DNA from: Euonymus europaeus
Lineage: Eukaryota; Streptophyta; Magnoliopsida; Celastrales; Celastraceae
Length of the DNA: 64,000 nt
Direction: 5' to 3'
Assembly: GCA_963580455.1 (NCBI GenBank)
Contig: OY756972.1
Span: 21,157,001-21,221,000 of the forward strand
Positions 23,822 through 35,296 of the stretch are shown here, piece by piece. The position numbers were made by a program, and so were the translations under genes. Positions within the stretch are counted from its first letter, which is position 1. Every line of letters begins with the position of its first letter. Under the pieces are notes generated by a model, which saw nothing but the letters and a program-made list of their open reading frames with translations, was not told where the DNA came from and did not search any database.

Positions 23822-25507
23822 CTCCGATTCGATTTCCGATTCTTCGATTGATCCCTATTTAAAGGGGAAAAAAACCGACGATGGGCTTTACCAGTCTTCA
23901 TTCCATTGGTTGATTTGACTTTTCAAAGCCAAATATGGGAGCCAATTTTTATATGTTATATTCAATTTTGTAGAAAAATAAATAAATGGGCGTTTGTACA
24001 ATTTATAATTTATAATCTGTCAGTAATAATTTCAAACATTACTTATTGCATAAATTTATACTATGTGACACATAGTCTCAACCAAACAATTTGTATATTA
24101 AACCAAATTAAAGAGTACATACAGAAAGACTGAATGAGACATTCCTTAGGAAGAAAGACAACTCGAATCCTGATCCCTGATCTGATGTTTGAACCAAAAA
24201 GTTAATTGTATGCTTAATACGATTAAAATACAGCTAATAAAATCTTGACTCATCATGAATATCATAAAGAAATGACATCACGTGAATGATGAGCAAATAG
24301 AAATCACCTCCAAAGAATCACACTCAACGTGAACATGTATAAAGCCTGTCACACTATAACCATGTTATATTCTATTGTTACCCTACATTTTTAACTCTTG
24401 ATCCGTTTCCGTTGATCGTCAATATGGTGGCATTTGTCACTAGAAAGTAGAGACCAGGTAAAGCTACACTTTTTTAATTTTAAATTATTATTAGTATTAA
24501 CTAGTGGCAGACTAAGAATTTGGAATAATTGAAGACACAAAAAATAATCTGGAGTTTGGGGCAGCGGCTTTTTTTTTTAAATTGTGTCATTCACAAATAT
24601 AATTATACATTAATAATAATTCAAAACAACAAGTAAATATATAATAACTTATGACAACTGTTCTCCACAAATTTTCAAAACTTTCTTTTTCTGATGCCGA
24701 TTCAATCTTTACCATTCAACAAAAGAGGAGATGAGTGGGCTTTCAGGCATAAGAGTCATGTGAGCCTGTTGCTCATCGAGGTTTATGTCTTTTTTTAGTT
24801 GGGGCTTACACAATAACCATTAATATGGTTAGTATTAATTTTCTTGAGTCATTAGGGACCATGCCCCATTGGCCATATAATCCGTCCCCACTAACATGAA
24901 AGAACACTTGAGTTATAAATTGATAGTCTAGTCGGTGAATTTTAAGAGTCAAACTTCTCGGATATTCTGAGTTCAATTATGAATAAAATAATATTTTTGT
25001 ACACATGGGCTTCGCGGTCAAAATTTAGGATCCTGGAAAAAAAATATTAAAGGAAATCCACACAATTTAGTAGTTTGAATCATTATCCTCTTCATTCGTG
25101 TTCCTGTCGCGGTGACAATCAACTACTAGCTAATACTCTTGGATGTACTAGATCAATAAGAAGATTTTCCATTGCAAACTTGAAGGTAGAATGTGCAAAT
25201 ATCCTAAACAAAAAGAACAAGGCAGACCAATCCTCAACCAGCACTCACAGATTCACGACAAGGTAATCACACAATGCACCAAGTGATATAAAAAGGAGCG
25301 TAACAATGCAAAATTTCATTCCCTGAACAAGAGGACAGCACGTGTGCTGTGGATTTACAAGTTCTCTATACCGATTTCAATGGCGATTCAGTTATTGGCA
25401 AGCTTGAATGATAGGAAAGGCTTCTCCTTTGGCAAGCTACATGTGAACAAGTATTCTCTCGCACGAATTGAGCTTTTGACTGAAATGCTTCTGCGATTCT
25501 CATAACT
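23822..25507. other. Intergenic DNA with possible hAT-type MITE
   Basis: Apart from the element at 24,502-24,893 I see only AT-rich sequence and the expected 3'UTR of the PP1 gene at the right edge. No coding region is supported. Confidence 0.4.
24502..24893. mobile_element. Possible hAT-like MITE (about 390 bp)
   Basis: The left end TAGTGGCAGACTAAGAATTT and the inverted right end TAGTGGGGACGGATTATATG resemble the TAGTGGCGGAnCCAGGATTT termini of plant hAT MITEs. I could not find a matching 8-bp target duplication, so boundaries are uncertain. Confidence 0.4.
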
Positions 25508-27625
25508 TTAGACCCTCCCAGCTTTAGGAACCTGTAAAGGTGGAAAAAAAAGGGCAATGAGGAGATGAAATTTGATCATCACAGAAAAAAAGTGCTATCA
25601 GTGATAAGTACACCTTCTTAAGAGTCAGCTTTGAACCACCAGGTGACGCTTTAGTCTCGAAAACTGGTTTCAATATCTCAAAGGAACATACTAGACCTTC
25701 ATCGACACTCAATAGAGCACCGGCATTATCAAACTCCCCGCCATAGTTTGGAGCCGAAAATATTGTGACTAATCTTCGTTTGGCGAAAAACTCGTACCCA
25801 TCCTCTACCACCTGAAATTCAATAGCAACAAGATGAAAAATAAGTCATCATGCTTCTTTCTAGAAATTGCTGAAGAGTCGCCAATGCAAGGAAATCTGTC
25901 ACAACTTTTTGAATAGTTTGGTCGGTTGATGGCTAATAAGAAAGCACTGGGATACTTCTAAACATCAAAATTTAGAACGGCATTTCATTTAGTTTCAATC
26001 AAGGTTAATGTATTCCTGTACGATTAGCTAAATGCAGGAAGCTTAATTTTCTTTGTTCAAACTGAAGGGAATGCCAAATCAAAAGAATAAAGGAAGCTCG
26101 TATAGGCTTCATTAAAACAAAATTAGCTCACCTGATGACCCCGACAAATGAGATCAAGATCGTTCTTCTCCAGAAACTCTGCAACCCTATCAGCGCCAAA
26201 AGTACATGAAACACCTCTGTCACTATCTGCCCAGCCCTGGAGCTTTGGATCAGGATCAGACCAAAGAAGATCACAGAGAAGACCGCTATCTGGAATATCA
26301 GTTGGCCTCGGAAGTTCCCTTATTTGATCCAAATTTTCTAATTCCGGAGATAGCCCCCCATGCATACAAAGTATCTTCTCACCAATAAGTGCAGCCACAG
26401 GCAAACAATTAAAGCAATCCGTAAATATTTTCCAAAGCCTAACGTTAAATCTCCTTTTACACTCATCGTAAAATCCATAAATACGATTGATCTTCGCATC
26501 TTCATGGTTTCCCCTCAACAGATAAACTCTGTCAGGATATCTTATCTTGTAGGCCAAGAGCAAACAAATGGTCTCCAAACTTTGCTTGCCACGATCTACA
26601 TAATCCCCAAGAAAGAGGTAGTTTGTAGTAGGAGGATAGCCACCATATTCAAATAGTCTCAATAAGTCCTGATATTGCCCATGTATGTCACCTGAAGAGA
26701 GCAGCAGACAACAGATATACCAGTCAGAGAAAAAAGAACTAACTGAAAATTGATGCTAGCAGAAAACATATATATGGTTAAAACTCAGTGTATCTTATCC
26801 TTAAGTTATAGCTATTACTTTCAGTTGCAAAATTCCCAACAAATATTTGGTTTTAAAGCCAATCCCAAAGGGAATAGTACATAGCTGATAGCTGGTTTCA
26901 TCAATCTCTTTCTAAATCAACAAATGAATACACATCAATGGACGAATCCAAAAGCCAGTGATTAAGAAGCATTCATCGGTTTAATAAAATCCAAACACAA
27001 ACCACATTTCAAGACATTGGTTATGGAAATATGCGTGTCAACTTTACATATGCTTCTTGGGACAGATCTTCCCCCTTCAATAGATAAAATCCCCTATATA
27101 TGAAGCAAGTAACGCTTCTATAGCAAATCAAATTGTCCATCTTTAAGGCATGCACGTTGGGCTGGAATCTCATGTTAAGCAAATACGAATATGATTCAAG
27201 GTGTTGTCCAAGGATGTTATCAAAGCCCTCGTGCATTCATGAATCTCTAGTTTATCTAACAAACCCAGATCACAACTTGTATATTTATGCATACCCAGAT
27301 GGGAATATTGCTCATATTTCTAAAAAATCAACAAAACTATTTTCATAATTCTTATCTTGTTGTCTTCCAACAATAATCAAAGACAATACACAGTGTACCA
27401 AAATGGAGCAGGGAAAATAGAGAGCTGACCACATATGCGGATGGGAGCATGAATCTCGACTAGAATGGGCTGAGAGAGGAAGATTTGGCGAGCATTAACG
27501 CATAGTTGGCGGATCTCTCCCTCTGATAGCTGCACCTGCTTGCCTCCTTTCCCTTCCAATAGCCTCCTAATTATATCATCCAATACTCCCTTATCCATCA
27601 TTCCCTCCATCGTCATCATCATCAT
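25508..27625 (-). CDS. TOPP8: Serine/threonine protein phosphatase PP1 catalytic subunit, TOPP8-like
   Basis: Four exons are read: 27,430-27,625, 26,132-26,691, 25,614-25,811 and 25,508-25,531. They join in frame to 325 codons plus stop. The PP1 metal and catalytic motifs are present: GDIHGQ (rebuilt across the first intron), GDYVDRG, LRGNHE, MHGGLSP and RGHQ. The [13 protein letters not shown] stretch and the start [20 protein letters not shown] place it with the TOPP8 group of plant PP1s rather than the NHECASINR majority. The C-terminus is short (KKVPKAGRV). PP1 dephosphorylates Ser/Thr in nucleus and cytosol and takes specificity from RVxF-bearing partners. Where animal PP1 has SAPNYC, this protein has SAPNYG. 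The start is ambiguous among four leading ATGs; the first is used. All active-site residues are intact. Confidence 0.95.
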
Positions 27626-28440
27626 TATCTTTCAATTCCAAAAATAAATAAACAACTAACAACAAACCCAGTCCTTCGCAGATTAACAATCAAGATAGAG
27701 AGCACAAAAGGGTCCCTCTTGAGTGTTGGTTAAAAAAAAGTCAAACAGTTTTCAGGTTTGAACAAGACAGAGAGTAGATCCAGATGAAAATTCCAGAAAA
27801 TAGTGAAAGAGGGTCAACAAGGAGACCCAAAATTTATTTACAGATCAAGAAAAAAGGAACACAAGAGAGCAAGTTGAGATAGAGACAGAGAGAGATAAAT
27901 TTTCACATATATAAGGAAAATATGTCAATAGAAATACCAAATGATTGAGATGTAGGATATGAATTATGAACAAAGAAACAAAAATTGGATATGGTTTGTC
28001 AATTTTCTATCCATTCTAGTCTCCATTATCTTCTCTCGAGTTTTTTCTGGGGAAAATTCAACAAAGTTGAAACCTTCAAAGGAAATGGAGTGGATGATGG
28101 AGGTTTCTGTTCTTGTATCTCTCTCATACAAAACCGCGTATTTTGAATAGTCTGTTATACATTCGGACTAGTATCCATCACGTCCAATCACAAGTGACAA
28201 GACACGATATTGTTTGCCACGTCAAAGACAAATTTTGATAAAAAAACTTAAAAAATACACTTTTGGTGTAATTGTTTAATTATCTAGTGCATTTTTACAT
28301 GACACATTTAAGAATATAAATAGTATTCAGATGAGAATAATATCAATAAAAAAATATCAATAAAATCATTTGATGTGTCACATATAATATGCATGCGTTT
28401 TTGATATCTTAAGGATTTTGTCTTAGATGTACTATAGTTT
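27626..28440. promoter_or_regulatory. 5' region of the PP1 gene
   Basis: This is the upstream region and likely 5'UTR of the TOPP8-like gene, read on the minus strand, with purine-rich tracts (AGAGACAGAGAGAGA near 27,882). No other gene is evident and no TATA box can be assigned with confidence. Confidence 0.4.
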
Positions 28441-28469
28441 AGTTAGTGAGAACGTTCATGATCAACCAG

Positions 28470-29150
28470 CGATCTGGGGGAGTGAGCTACTAGTTTCTCC
28501 CCGGTCAGAAGTTTTACAAGAACAAATTAACATATACATTGTACGTTATACGTTAGATTTAAATGTTAGCATATATATACTGATTCAAGTATTACGATGT
28601 TTTATTTTTTTTGTTGATATTATATATGTTGGTAACAACTAACAAATTAGTATTTTATATTTTATTTAAATAAAATCAATTAAAATATATAATTAATCCA
28701 CATTTATTCAACTAAAATGAATAAAAAATTACTAATCAATTAAAAAATATTTACAACACACCAAAGAAGAAAGAAAAAAGAGGAAACAATTAGACAATTC
28801 TTAAAAAGAAAAAAACAGATCTAGAGAAAGCATCAGGTGACAACTCATAGGCGGAGGGTATTTTTGGAAGAGCGGATAATAGGTGCGGGTGTTTTTGTAA
28901 CAAAAAATGAAATGGTCCTAACTAAAATGGTTGAAAAAAAGTAGCATTTGGAAATCGGAGGGATTCCTGATTGTTTGGTGGTCCAGTAGCATATACACTG
29001 CCTGAAAGAGCCTATCAACAACTTTTGCCCTACAGTCATCGTCTCAGAGTATATTTGAAGATTTAATTTCTCTATGAAAAGAAGAAAAAAAATGAAGCTC
29101 AAGAATGCATGTATGATACTGCTTCTTCCACTTTACTGTATGCACTATCG
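28470..29150 (-). pseudogene. Decayed WAK-type kinase fragment, third relative of the LysM-WAK pair
   Basis: Bases 29,030-29,130 match the [17 protein letters not shown] part of the intact gene at 30,530-30,630: AGAGTATATTTGAAGATTTA is identical, then the match continues with small indels to GAATGCATGTATGATA. CAACTTTTGCCCTACAGTCATCG just upstream matches the activation-segment coding part. Bases 28,495-28,540 match the TGEKPVELLV-encoding part (CCGGTCAGAAG..TACAAG). In the intact gene these blocks lie about 150 bp apart; here about 500 bp, so something inserted between them. No open frame survives. Orientation is the same as the two intact genes. Confidence 0.65.
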
Positions 29151-29968
29151 CTATCGCCCCGCTTGTTATTTTACATAGAAGCCGTGTGACTGGTGGTCCT
29201 GCTCAGTAACAATTCTACAATTCCAAACCTTCTCCTTTATTTTGGTAGCCACAACAATAGAGCACAGAGTTTGGGCGAGGAAAACATTAAGAGTAGAGAC
29301 ACCATCAAAGTTTTGCAGAGAATAAGTAATAAGACCATGTCAAGGTCGCCACGAAGCTATGATTGCATTGCTTCTTGCGGCCTTCTTTTTAACATAATTT
29401 TTGATTCGAGAGAGAATTTTTTTTCTCTAATATAAAAATATACTTGAGGAAAAGTGAATCTTAAAAGCACCATGATACTTCACTCTTCTGCGTACCTCCT
29501 TATTTACATTTCTTATCGCCAAACTACATGGAGTTGAGGTCACAAAGGTTTGAATCACAGAACTCAGACAACAGATTAATCAAGAAATCATGAGTAAAAT
29601 AGTGAAAGTTGAGACTAGACCAAAGCAAATAAATACGAAAAACTCCCTAGGAGTAAGCCAACTGACAGCAGATACTGAAAGCTCAGTTTCCAGCCTCAGC
29701 ACCATGAATACTGTAGAAAAATGATCCTACCACTATCAGACATGGAAAAATCAAAAAGCACTGGGGCCAAACATAGCTCTCTGAGTGCACCACAGGCCAC
29801 TGCACAGGAGTTGAAGAAATGGTCTTGGAGAAACTTTTGCACCCCTGTGCAACCCAAGCTGCAATTCATCAAGGATTCCACATTAACTGTCTCAGATTTC
29901 CAAAGGTTGAGTATTTGGTCTTCATCTCAATTTCCACAATTTAGTCTTCTAAATCAAGTAATTGCATA
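29151..29968. other. 3' flank of LysM-WAK gene A
   Basis: Non-coding flank and 3'UTR of the neighbouring minus-strand kinase gene. The plus-strand frame that enters the kinase gene from here is antisense to it and is not a gene. Confidence 0.4.
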
Positions 29969-32069
29969 CTATATTGACGAAGATTCCATTTCTATGGAAA
30001 GAAGATTGCTTTCTTCTAAAGATCCTTCTGCAGGTTCACCAACAGAATATACAAATGACAATTCATTCCTCAATATGTCAGTTCCCTGTTCAACCTGTAA
30101 ACAGTTCTGAGACTTCATTAATCCTTCTAGCTCCATTGCCACCTCTTTCATTGTAGGCCTCTTTTTCCCATTTAATCTCAAGCATCTAACTGCAAGTTTT
30201 GCAATCGAGTAAAGATCCTCTTTCTTAGCTTCATTTGCAACTCGAGCATCAGAAATCTGCAGTAGTTTATCATCTTTCATTGAAGAAATGAAGTAAGAAA
30301 CCAGATTTCTCTCTTCTTCAACTCTATAAAATGATACGGGTTTTTCACCGGTCAGAAGCTCTACAAGCACAACCCCAAAGCTATAAACATCACTTTTTTC
30401 TGTGAACTGACCTGATTGGAAATACTCTGGATCCAAGTAACCAAAAGTTCCGCGTACTGCAGTTGTTAAGTGAGTTTTATCAAATGCCATTGGTCTCGAA
30501 GTTCCAAAGTCAGCCACTTTTGCACTATGTTTATCGTCTAAGAGTATATTTGAAGATTTAATGTCTCTATGAAAGATAGGAAATGAAGCTGCAGAATGCA
30601 TGTATGATAGTGCTCCTGCCACTTCACATGCTATCCTTAAGCGCTCCTCCCATGAAAGTGAGTATTCTTGATCTATGCCATGAATATGCTGGGAAAGAGT
30701 TCCATTAGGGACAAATTCATATACTAGCAGTGGAAACTCGGTTTCCAAACAACAGCCTAACAGTTTCACAATTTTCCGATGATTTATTTGTGACAGAATG
30801 ACAACTTCATTAATGAATTGCTGAATTTGGTTTCTGTCAATTTCTTTTGATTTCTTAACAGCAACTATGCTACCATCGGGTAACATGCCTTTATAAACCA
30901 TGCCAAAGCCTCCCTGACCAAGCAACCTATTCTGGTTGTAGTTGTCGGTTGCTCTTTCAAGTTCTTCTTCAGCGAATACCTTCCCTTTCTCAGTAGACCC
31001 ATAAGATGCTAGCTTTTGCTGTAACAATATGCCTCCATTTTGCTTAAACAATTTCTCCTTCCGAATTTTGTTTCTTCTTTCCTTTATGATTCTACACAGA
31101 TAGTAACCGAAAAGACAGACACACAAAAATCCCATACCAATTCCCACACCTGCAGTAGATGAACAAGACAATTTATGCATAAGAATGGCCGTAAGGTTTA
31201 AAAAGCAAGCTAGTTCAAGCCTTGATCTTCGCCACTAGACATTACGTACCTAATATGATAGCCAATTTTGTAGGAAGTCTTTTGCTGCGTAAAATGCAAC
31301 GGAGGCCTTCACGGGATGCAAGATACCCATTGGGACAATAGCAATAAAAACTTCCTGGGTTTTCACTGCAACTCTTGCTGTTGAGTGGGATCAGTAGAGG
31401 TGTAAGAGGGTAGATGTAATCATTTTCAGAGAGCATGTTTGCCTCCAATATGCTTTTCTCACTAACCTTGAAAGCCTCCCCGATTGATCTGACGGAATCC
31501 TCGGGCATCACCTTATAGACAAGCAATGAAGTAACTCCTTCAGCTGTCTGGTTTTCACTTGGACATGCACATCTAATAGGAATTGTAAGCTCTGCACCGA
31601 CAGTCATTGTTTCAGGGTAATAGTAGTTTTGTCCAATCATGGCCTGGCACGTCGTCAGGGCTGTGTAAACTACCTCGGCTAAGAGGTAATATGTGTCGTT
31701 TGCTTGAACGGTGTAAGAAACATAGTGCTGAAAGATATTGCCGGAACAAGAACAATAGATCGGAACTATGATTGATTTGTTCTCGGCAATTTTGTAGTTG
31801 GAGGGGATATTGTTGATTGAGGCTATACTGGGGGCATCTGACCCTAAGAGAGAGGCGATGGTGGCGGGCGAATCATAGGGCGGCTTAGCCTGAAAGGAAA
31901 CAAAGGACTGGCACGACATCTGAGGGCGATCACAGCTGTACCCCTTGGACAGAGCTGTAGTTTCATTACAATAGTCAGTTGATTGGTGATAGTAGGGTTG
32001 TTGGCCTAATGATGATTGAAGAATAATAGAGAGGAAGATGGAGACGATGCAGACGGAAATCAGCTCCAT
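29969..32069 (-). CDS. Chimeric LysM-EGF-WAK receptor-like kinase, gene A
   Basis: Two exons (31,250-32,069 and 29,969-31,149) join in phase 1 to 666 codons plus stop. Residues 1-22 are a signal peptide. Residues 23-232 are a three-LysM ectodomain of LYK4/LYK5 type, with [12 protein letters not shown] at the start, CSC at 106-108, CACP at 167-170 and LLIPLNS at the end. Residues 234-258 ([18 protein letters not shown]) are an EGF-like remnant as in WAKs. A helix spans about 268-290. The cytosolic part is WAK-type: [13 protein letters not shown] juxtamembrane, GQGGFG, VAVKK (Lys372), Glu388, HRDIKSSN (Asp469), DFG (487-489) and DPEY. All catalytic residues are present, so an active RD kinase is expected. 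LysM ectodomains bind chitin or lipochitin; WAKs normally carry GUB_WAK pectin-binding ectodomains. The combination is unusual. Confidence 0.95.
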
Positions 32070-32780
32070 GGAACTTTGAACTTTCCTAGGCTAAAACATG
32101 AGTTTGGTGAAAAATGGCAGGGTAACTTTTATTGAATTCTAAGAGGACATGTCTCTGACTTCCATAGCAGCTGGTGGAGGTACTTCTAGTTCTATCACTT
32201 TCAACAAGAAAATTCAAACCAGTTGCCGTGCCGGTTTTGTATGGCCACTACGATCCTTGAGTTGATTTTGATTAAAACTCCAAAGTCAACAAAAGTGGCT
32301 GCCAGGATTGGAGCCGCAAAGTGCTAACCATGCTCCTCCAATGGAGTTATCTACACGTGCAAACATGCAGACTACATAACCTTTGATCTTTCACGATTTG
32401 CTCACATGGGACAACTAATTGGATTTGTATTGAAATCGATGACGTGTGCCTATGCTTCTATAACTCACAATTTTGGCTGATATGGTCAAAATCAATGGAT
32501 CCCCAGGGTATGTGGAGAAGGGGGAGGAGTGATAAATTTGGATTCGAATTGATCTGGGTCAGGTAACATAAAATATTTATAATTTTTTTTTTATATAAAT
32601 TTAGAGTAGTTTAAATTTTCAGACGTATTTAATTAACATTTTGTGAATCAAGTTGAACCAATGAATCCTTCGACTCCAAAGCAGGGTTCATTGCACTGCC
32701 CATCCATCAGGGTCCTTATAAATGCCACAAGAATTTTGTAATGAACTTATGAGTTTCCTGAAGTTGAACTCCTCTTCTTC
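32070..32780 (-). promoter_or_regulatory. Upstream region of LysM-WAK gene A
   Basis: Non-coding DNA upstream of the ATG at 32,069, probably holding promoter and 5'UTR. No TATA box or named element is called with confidence. Confidence 0.35.
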
Positions 32781-33166
32781 AAGCTAGCACAGGTAGTAGC
32801 ACGACTCCACCTTTTGTTTTCCCTTACGTGTTAGCAGTAGCAGGTAATACCTCCGTCATCAAATTCCCTTTCCAAGATTCATGGTTGATAGACAGTGGTG
32901 CAAGTCACCATATAATTTGTTCCACTGATTTTCTTAATGAAGCCCGACCTTTGGTTAGTTATTTTGTGACTCTGCCCAATGATGAACCACACAGAGTGAT
33001 TCACATAGGATCCTTAATTCTTCACAAGAAAATCACACTTCATCAAGTTCTCTGTGTGCCCTCATTTCAATTTAACCTCATTTATGTGAGCAAATTAATA
33101 GTTTTGGAAAATATTTTCTATAAACTGAAATCAAACCGTAATAAAAAATTATTTTATATTAATTGA
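32780..33166 (+). pseudogene. Ty1/copia gag-pol fragment, protease region
   Basis: An open frame from 32,828 contains WLIDSGASHHI, the copia aspartic protease motif, then ITLHQVLCVPSFQFNLIYVSKL, the usual stretch that follows it in plant copia polyproteins. It ends at 33,166 without GAG-pre-integrase, integrase or reverse transcriptase. No LTRs are seen. It is a short relic. Confidence 0.85.
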
Positions 33167-33610
33167 AACCAAACCCTGATCCAAATTATCAAAATTTTTA
33201 AAAAGGAAATCGAATCATAAACCGATAAATCGAACCAAACTTAGTTTTTCGGTTTGATTTACGATTTAGAGTTTAAATCGGTTCGATTTCTTCCAGCCCT
33301 ATAGACAAATGTCTCCCTTAAAAACTATCCAAAAATTTAAATGGAACCAAAACCTTCACAGCCATAAGAAGCTTCACCACTATCAATCCAAATATATCAT
33401 TTACTTCAAAACATGATCATCAAGTCACCACTTCTTGTTGCTAAACTTCTAGCTAGAAACTAGCTAGATACATCAGTAGTAGTAATACTATGCTTACATG
33501 ACTTTGGCCTTTCTCAATAACATATTCATGAAAGCTACACGTTTTTCACTTCTACAAGGGAAAAAAAACCCTATAACTTTGGATTTTCTAGAAAATAATT
33601 CAAAACGATC
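33167..33610. other. Spacer with CGGTTTGATTT inverted motifs
   Basis: AT-rich DNA in which AATCGAACCAAAC is followed within 30 bp by the related GGTTTGATTT and later TCGGTTCGATT, giving a small imperfect hairpin near 33,225-33,290. Such AACCGAACC-type tracts are common in plant intergenic repeats. No gene seen. Confidence 0.35.
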
Positions 33611-34060
33611 AAATTAACATGTTTCTCCATTACTCACCAATGAGACCAACTCCTCATAATAGCATCACTTGTTCACGTTTTTCAATTGTCTTTACCCATT
33701 CAAATTTCGCTTTCATGATGTCATTTAAAGCATGAATGGCCTCCACTAAGTTTGCAACTGTTTCTTGTTTTATAATTTAGTCATCCCTAGATGATGAAGT
33801 CTTCTTTCTTTTGGAAGCTATGGACTTAGGTGCTTGAGAAGTTACTTCAATTTGAAAGTTTTGTAAGATAACACAATCATCCATCGCCATATGTGCATCA
33901 TTTTTTTTGTGGGCCTTTTAAAGGCATTGATGAGATTTCTCCTTGTTGTATTAGAACTCACACCACAAACTCTAGCTTTATCAAAAAACATCACAAGTTC
34001 CTCATAATTCTTGACGGGTGTTGTCATACACTTCTTAAGCAAATGTTTTGTCTACATCAT
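33610..34060 (-). pseudogene. Myb/SANT-like (Harbinger-associated) protein relic
   Basis: The minus strand reads NYEELVMFFDKARVCGVSSN, then RNLINAFK, then after a frame change SIASKRKKTSSSRDD, a stop, and ETVANLVEAIHALNDIMKAK, then another stop. The order (YxELxxIFGxxxATG-like segment, basic Ser-rich patch, weak C-terminal helix) is that of plant Myb/SANT-like proteins encoded beside PIF/Harbinger transposases. At least two stops and a frame change make it non-functional. The match is by remembered pattern only. Confidence 0.45.
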
Positions 34061-34946
34061 AAAAAACAACAAATTAATCTATTAAATCTTTTATCAAAAA
34101 AAAAAATCTTTTAATAAAATAAAAAGAAAAGCTAGATAGGAAAGAATCTCAATCAATCATCAATGCACTCCATATTTTCAGGTTCGGCACCCTCACATTG
34201 TCAATTCCATGAAAAATCACTCATCCTATCTTTCAAAATGTCACACACGGCACTGCACTGGCTGACAATTGACAGCTAGTGATCAAGAATTTTTCAATGT
34301 TTGTCCCCCATAGACACATAAATGTACCTTTTCAATTGTACGTGTTTGATATAAATATATATATATTTCATACACTTTACTTTTTACGTTATATTTTATT
34401 TTTATTACAAATAAAAAATATATTGTTAAATTGTAAAACTGATTAAATTTTTTTAAAAATATTTTGGATTCAAAAAAATCTCAAAAGTTAGGTGTAGTGA
34501 ATATGAGATAATTCCTATATTAATTAGCCAGCCAAATTGAAACAGTGCCATGAAACCATTATTTTCTTGCCTTTTTTGAGAATATTCAAACTACCATCAA
34601 TATTTATTTACTTATTTGGCTCGAGAAAGAAAATGTTTTTTGGGGATGGGGTTTGCAATCTAAATTTCATAGAATGTGTACTTGTTTTAAATCTAAACCA
34701 TTGAAGTGGGCCTGCCAATCAAAGTTTCTCCCTATTTTCAATCACTTGGAGGGTCTAGATTTAAAGAAAGTACAAATTAGATTGCAGCCCCCTTTTTCCA
34801 GTTTTTGATAGTCTCCGTATAAATAAATATGGAGATTAATTTAATTCCTTGCCTATATAAGTGGCCAAAAATCAACAATTCCCAGATATCAAAGAAAAAT
34901 AAAAAAAAAGACAAACGTGCAGGAAAGAAATTAGCCGACTTCAGAA
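34061..34946. promoter_or_regulatory. Spacer and upstream region of the cysteine-rich peptide gene
   Basis: Mostly AT-rich DNA. TATATAAGTGG at about 34,852-34,862 lies 85-95 bp before the start codon of the small secreted peptide gene and is a good TATA box candidate. Nothing else is recognised. Confidence 0.5.
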
Positions 34947-35296
34947 ATGGAGAAACGTCCAGTCAAAATTGCATTCTTGGTGGTCCTGATCCTGGTTTCT
35001 AGCTCATGTAAGTCTGTTTTTATATAATCATTCACTGATATTAAAATGTCTACGGTTATCTTAAGTATATATATAGCTTGGGAAGATAAATTATATGTAA
35101 TGTGATGGATATCGGATCGACAGGTGTTTTACGAGGAACCGATGCTCGGACGATTTGCAATGTCGACCAAGATTGCGTTGACTTATGCTTCACACCTGGT
35201 CATCCCTGTTCAGACGTTTACTGTGACGATGTTCACAAGTGTGTATGTGTCAAGTATACAGATCCTCCCGCTGGTCATGCGTATCCTTGTGACTAG
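34947..35296 (+). CDS. Small secreted cysteine-rich peptide, defensin-like (77 aa)
   Basis: Two exons (34,947-35,007 and 35,124-35,296) join in phase 1. The first encodes a signal peptide with a hydrophobic core (IAFLVVLILVSSS) and the intron falls near its end, the usual gene structure of plant defensin-like peptides. The mature part has eight cysteines spaced C-x5-C-x3-C-x6-C-x4-C-x5-C-x-C-x13-C; the C-x-C pair and C-x3-C are typical of the cysteine-stabilised fold. Such peptides act in defence or cell signalling. I cannot assign a subfamily. A TATA-like TATATAAG about 90 bp upstream supports expression. Confidence 0.72.

Noticed and set aside
26206..26656. Two plus-strand open frames
   Set aside because: They are antisense to the conserved second exon of the PP1 gene.
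29721..30156. Plus-strand open frame of 129 codons
   Set aside because: Its second half is antisense to the kinase C-terminus of LysM-WAK gene A and the rest has no family features.
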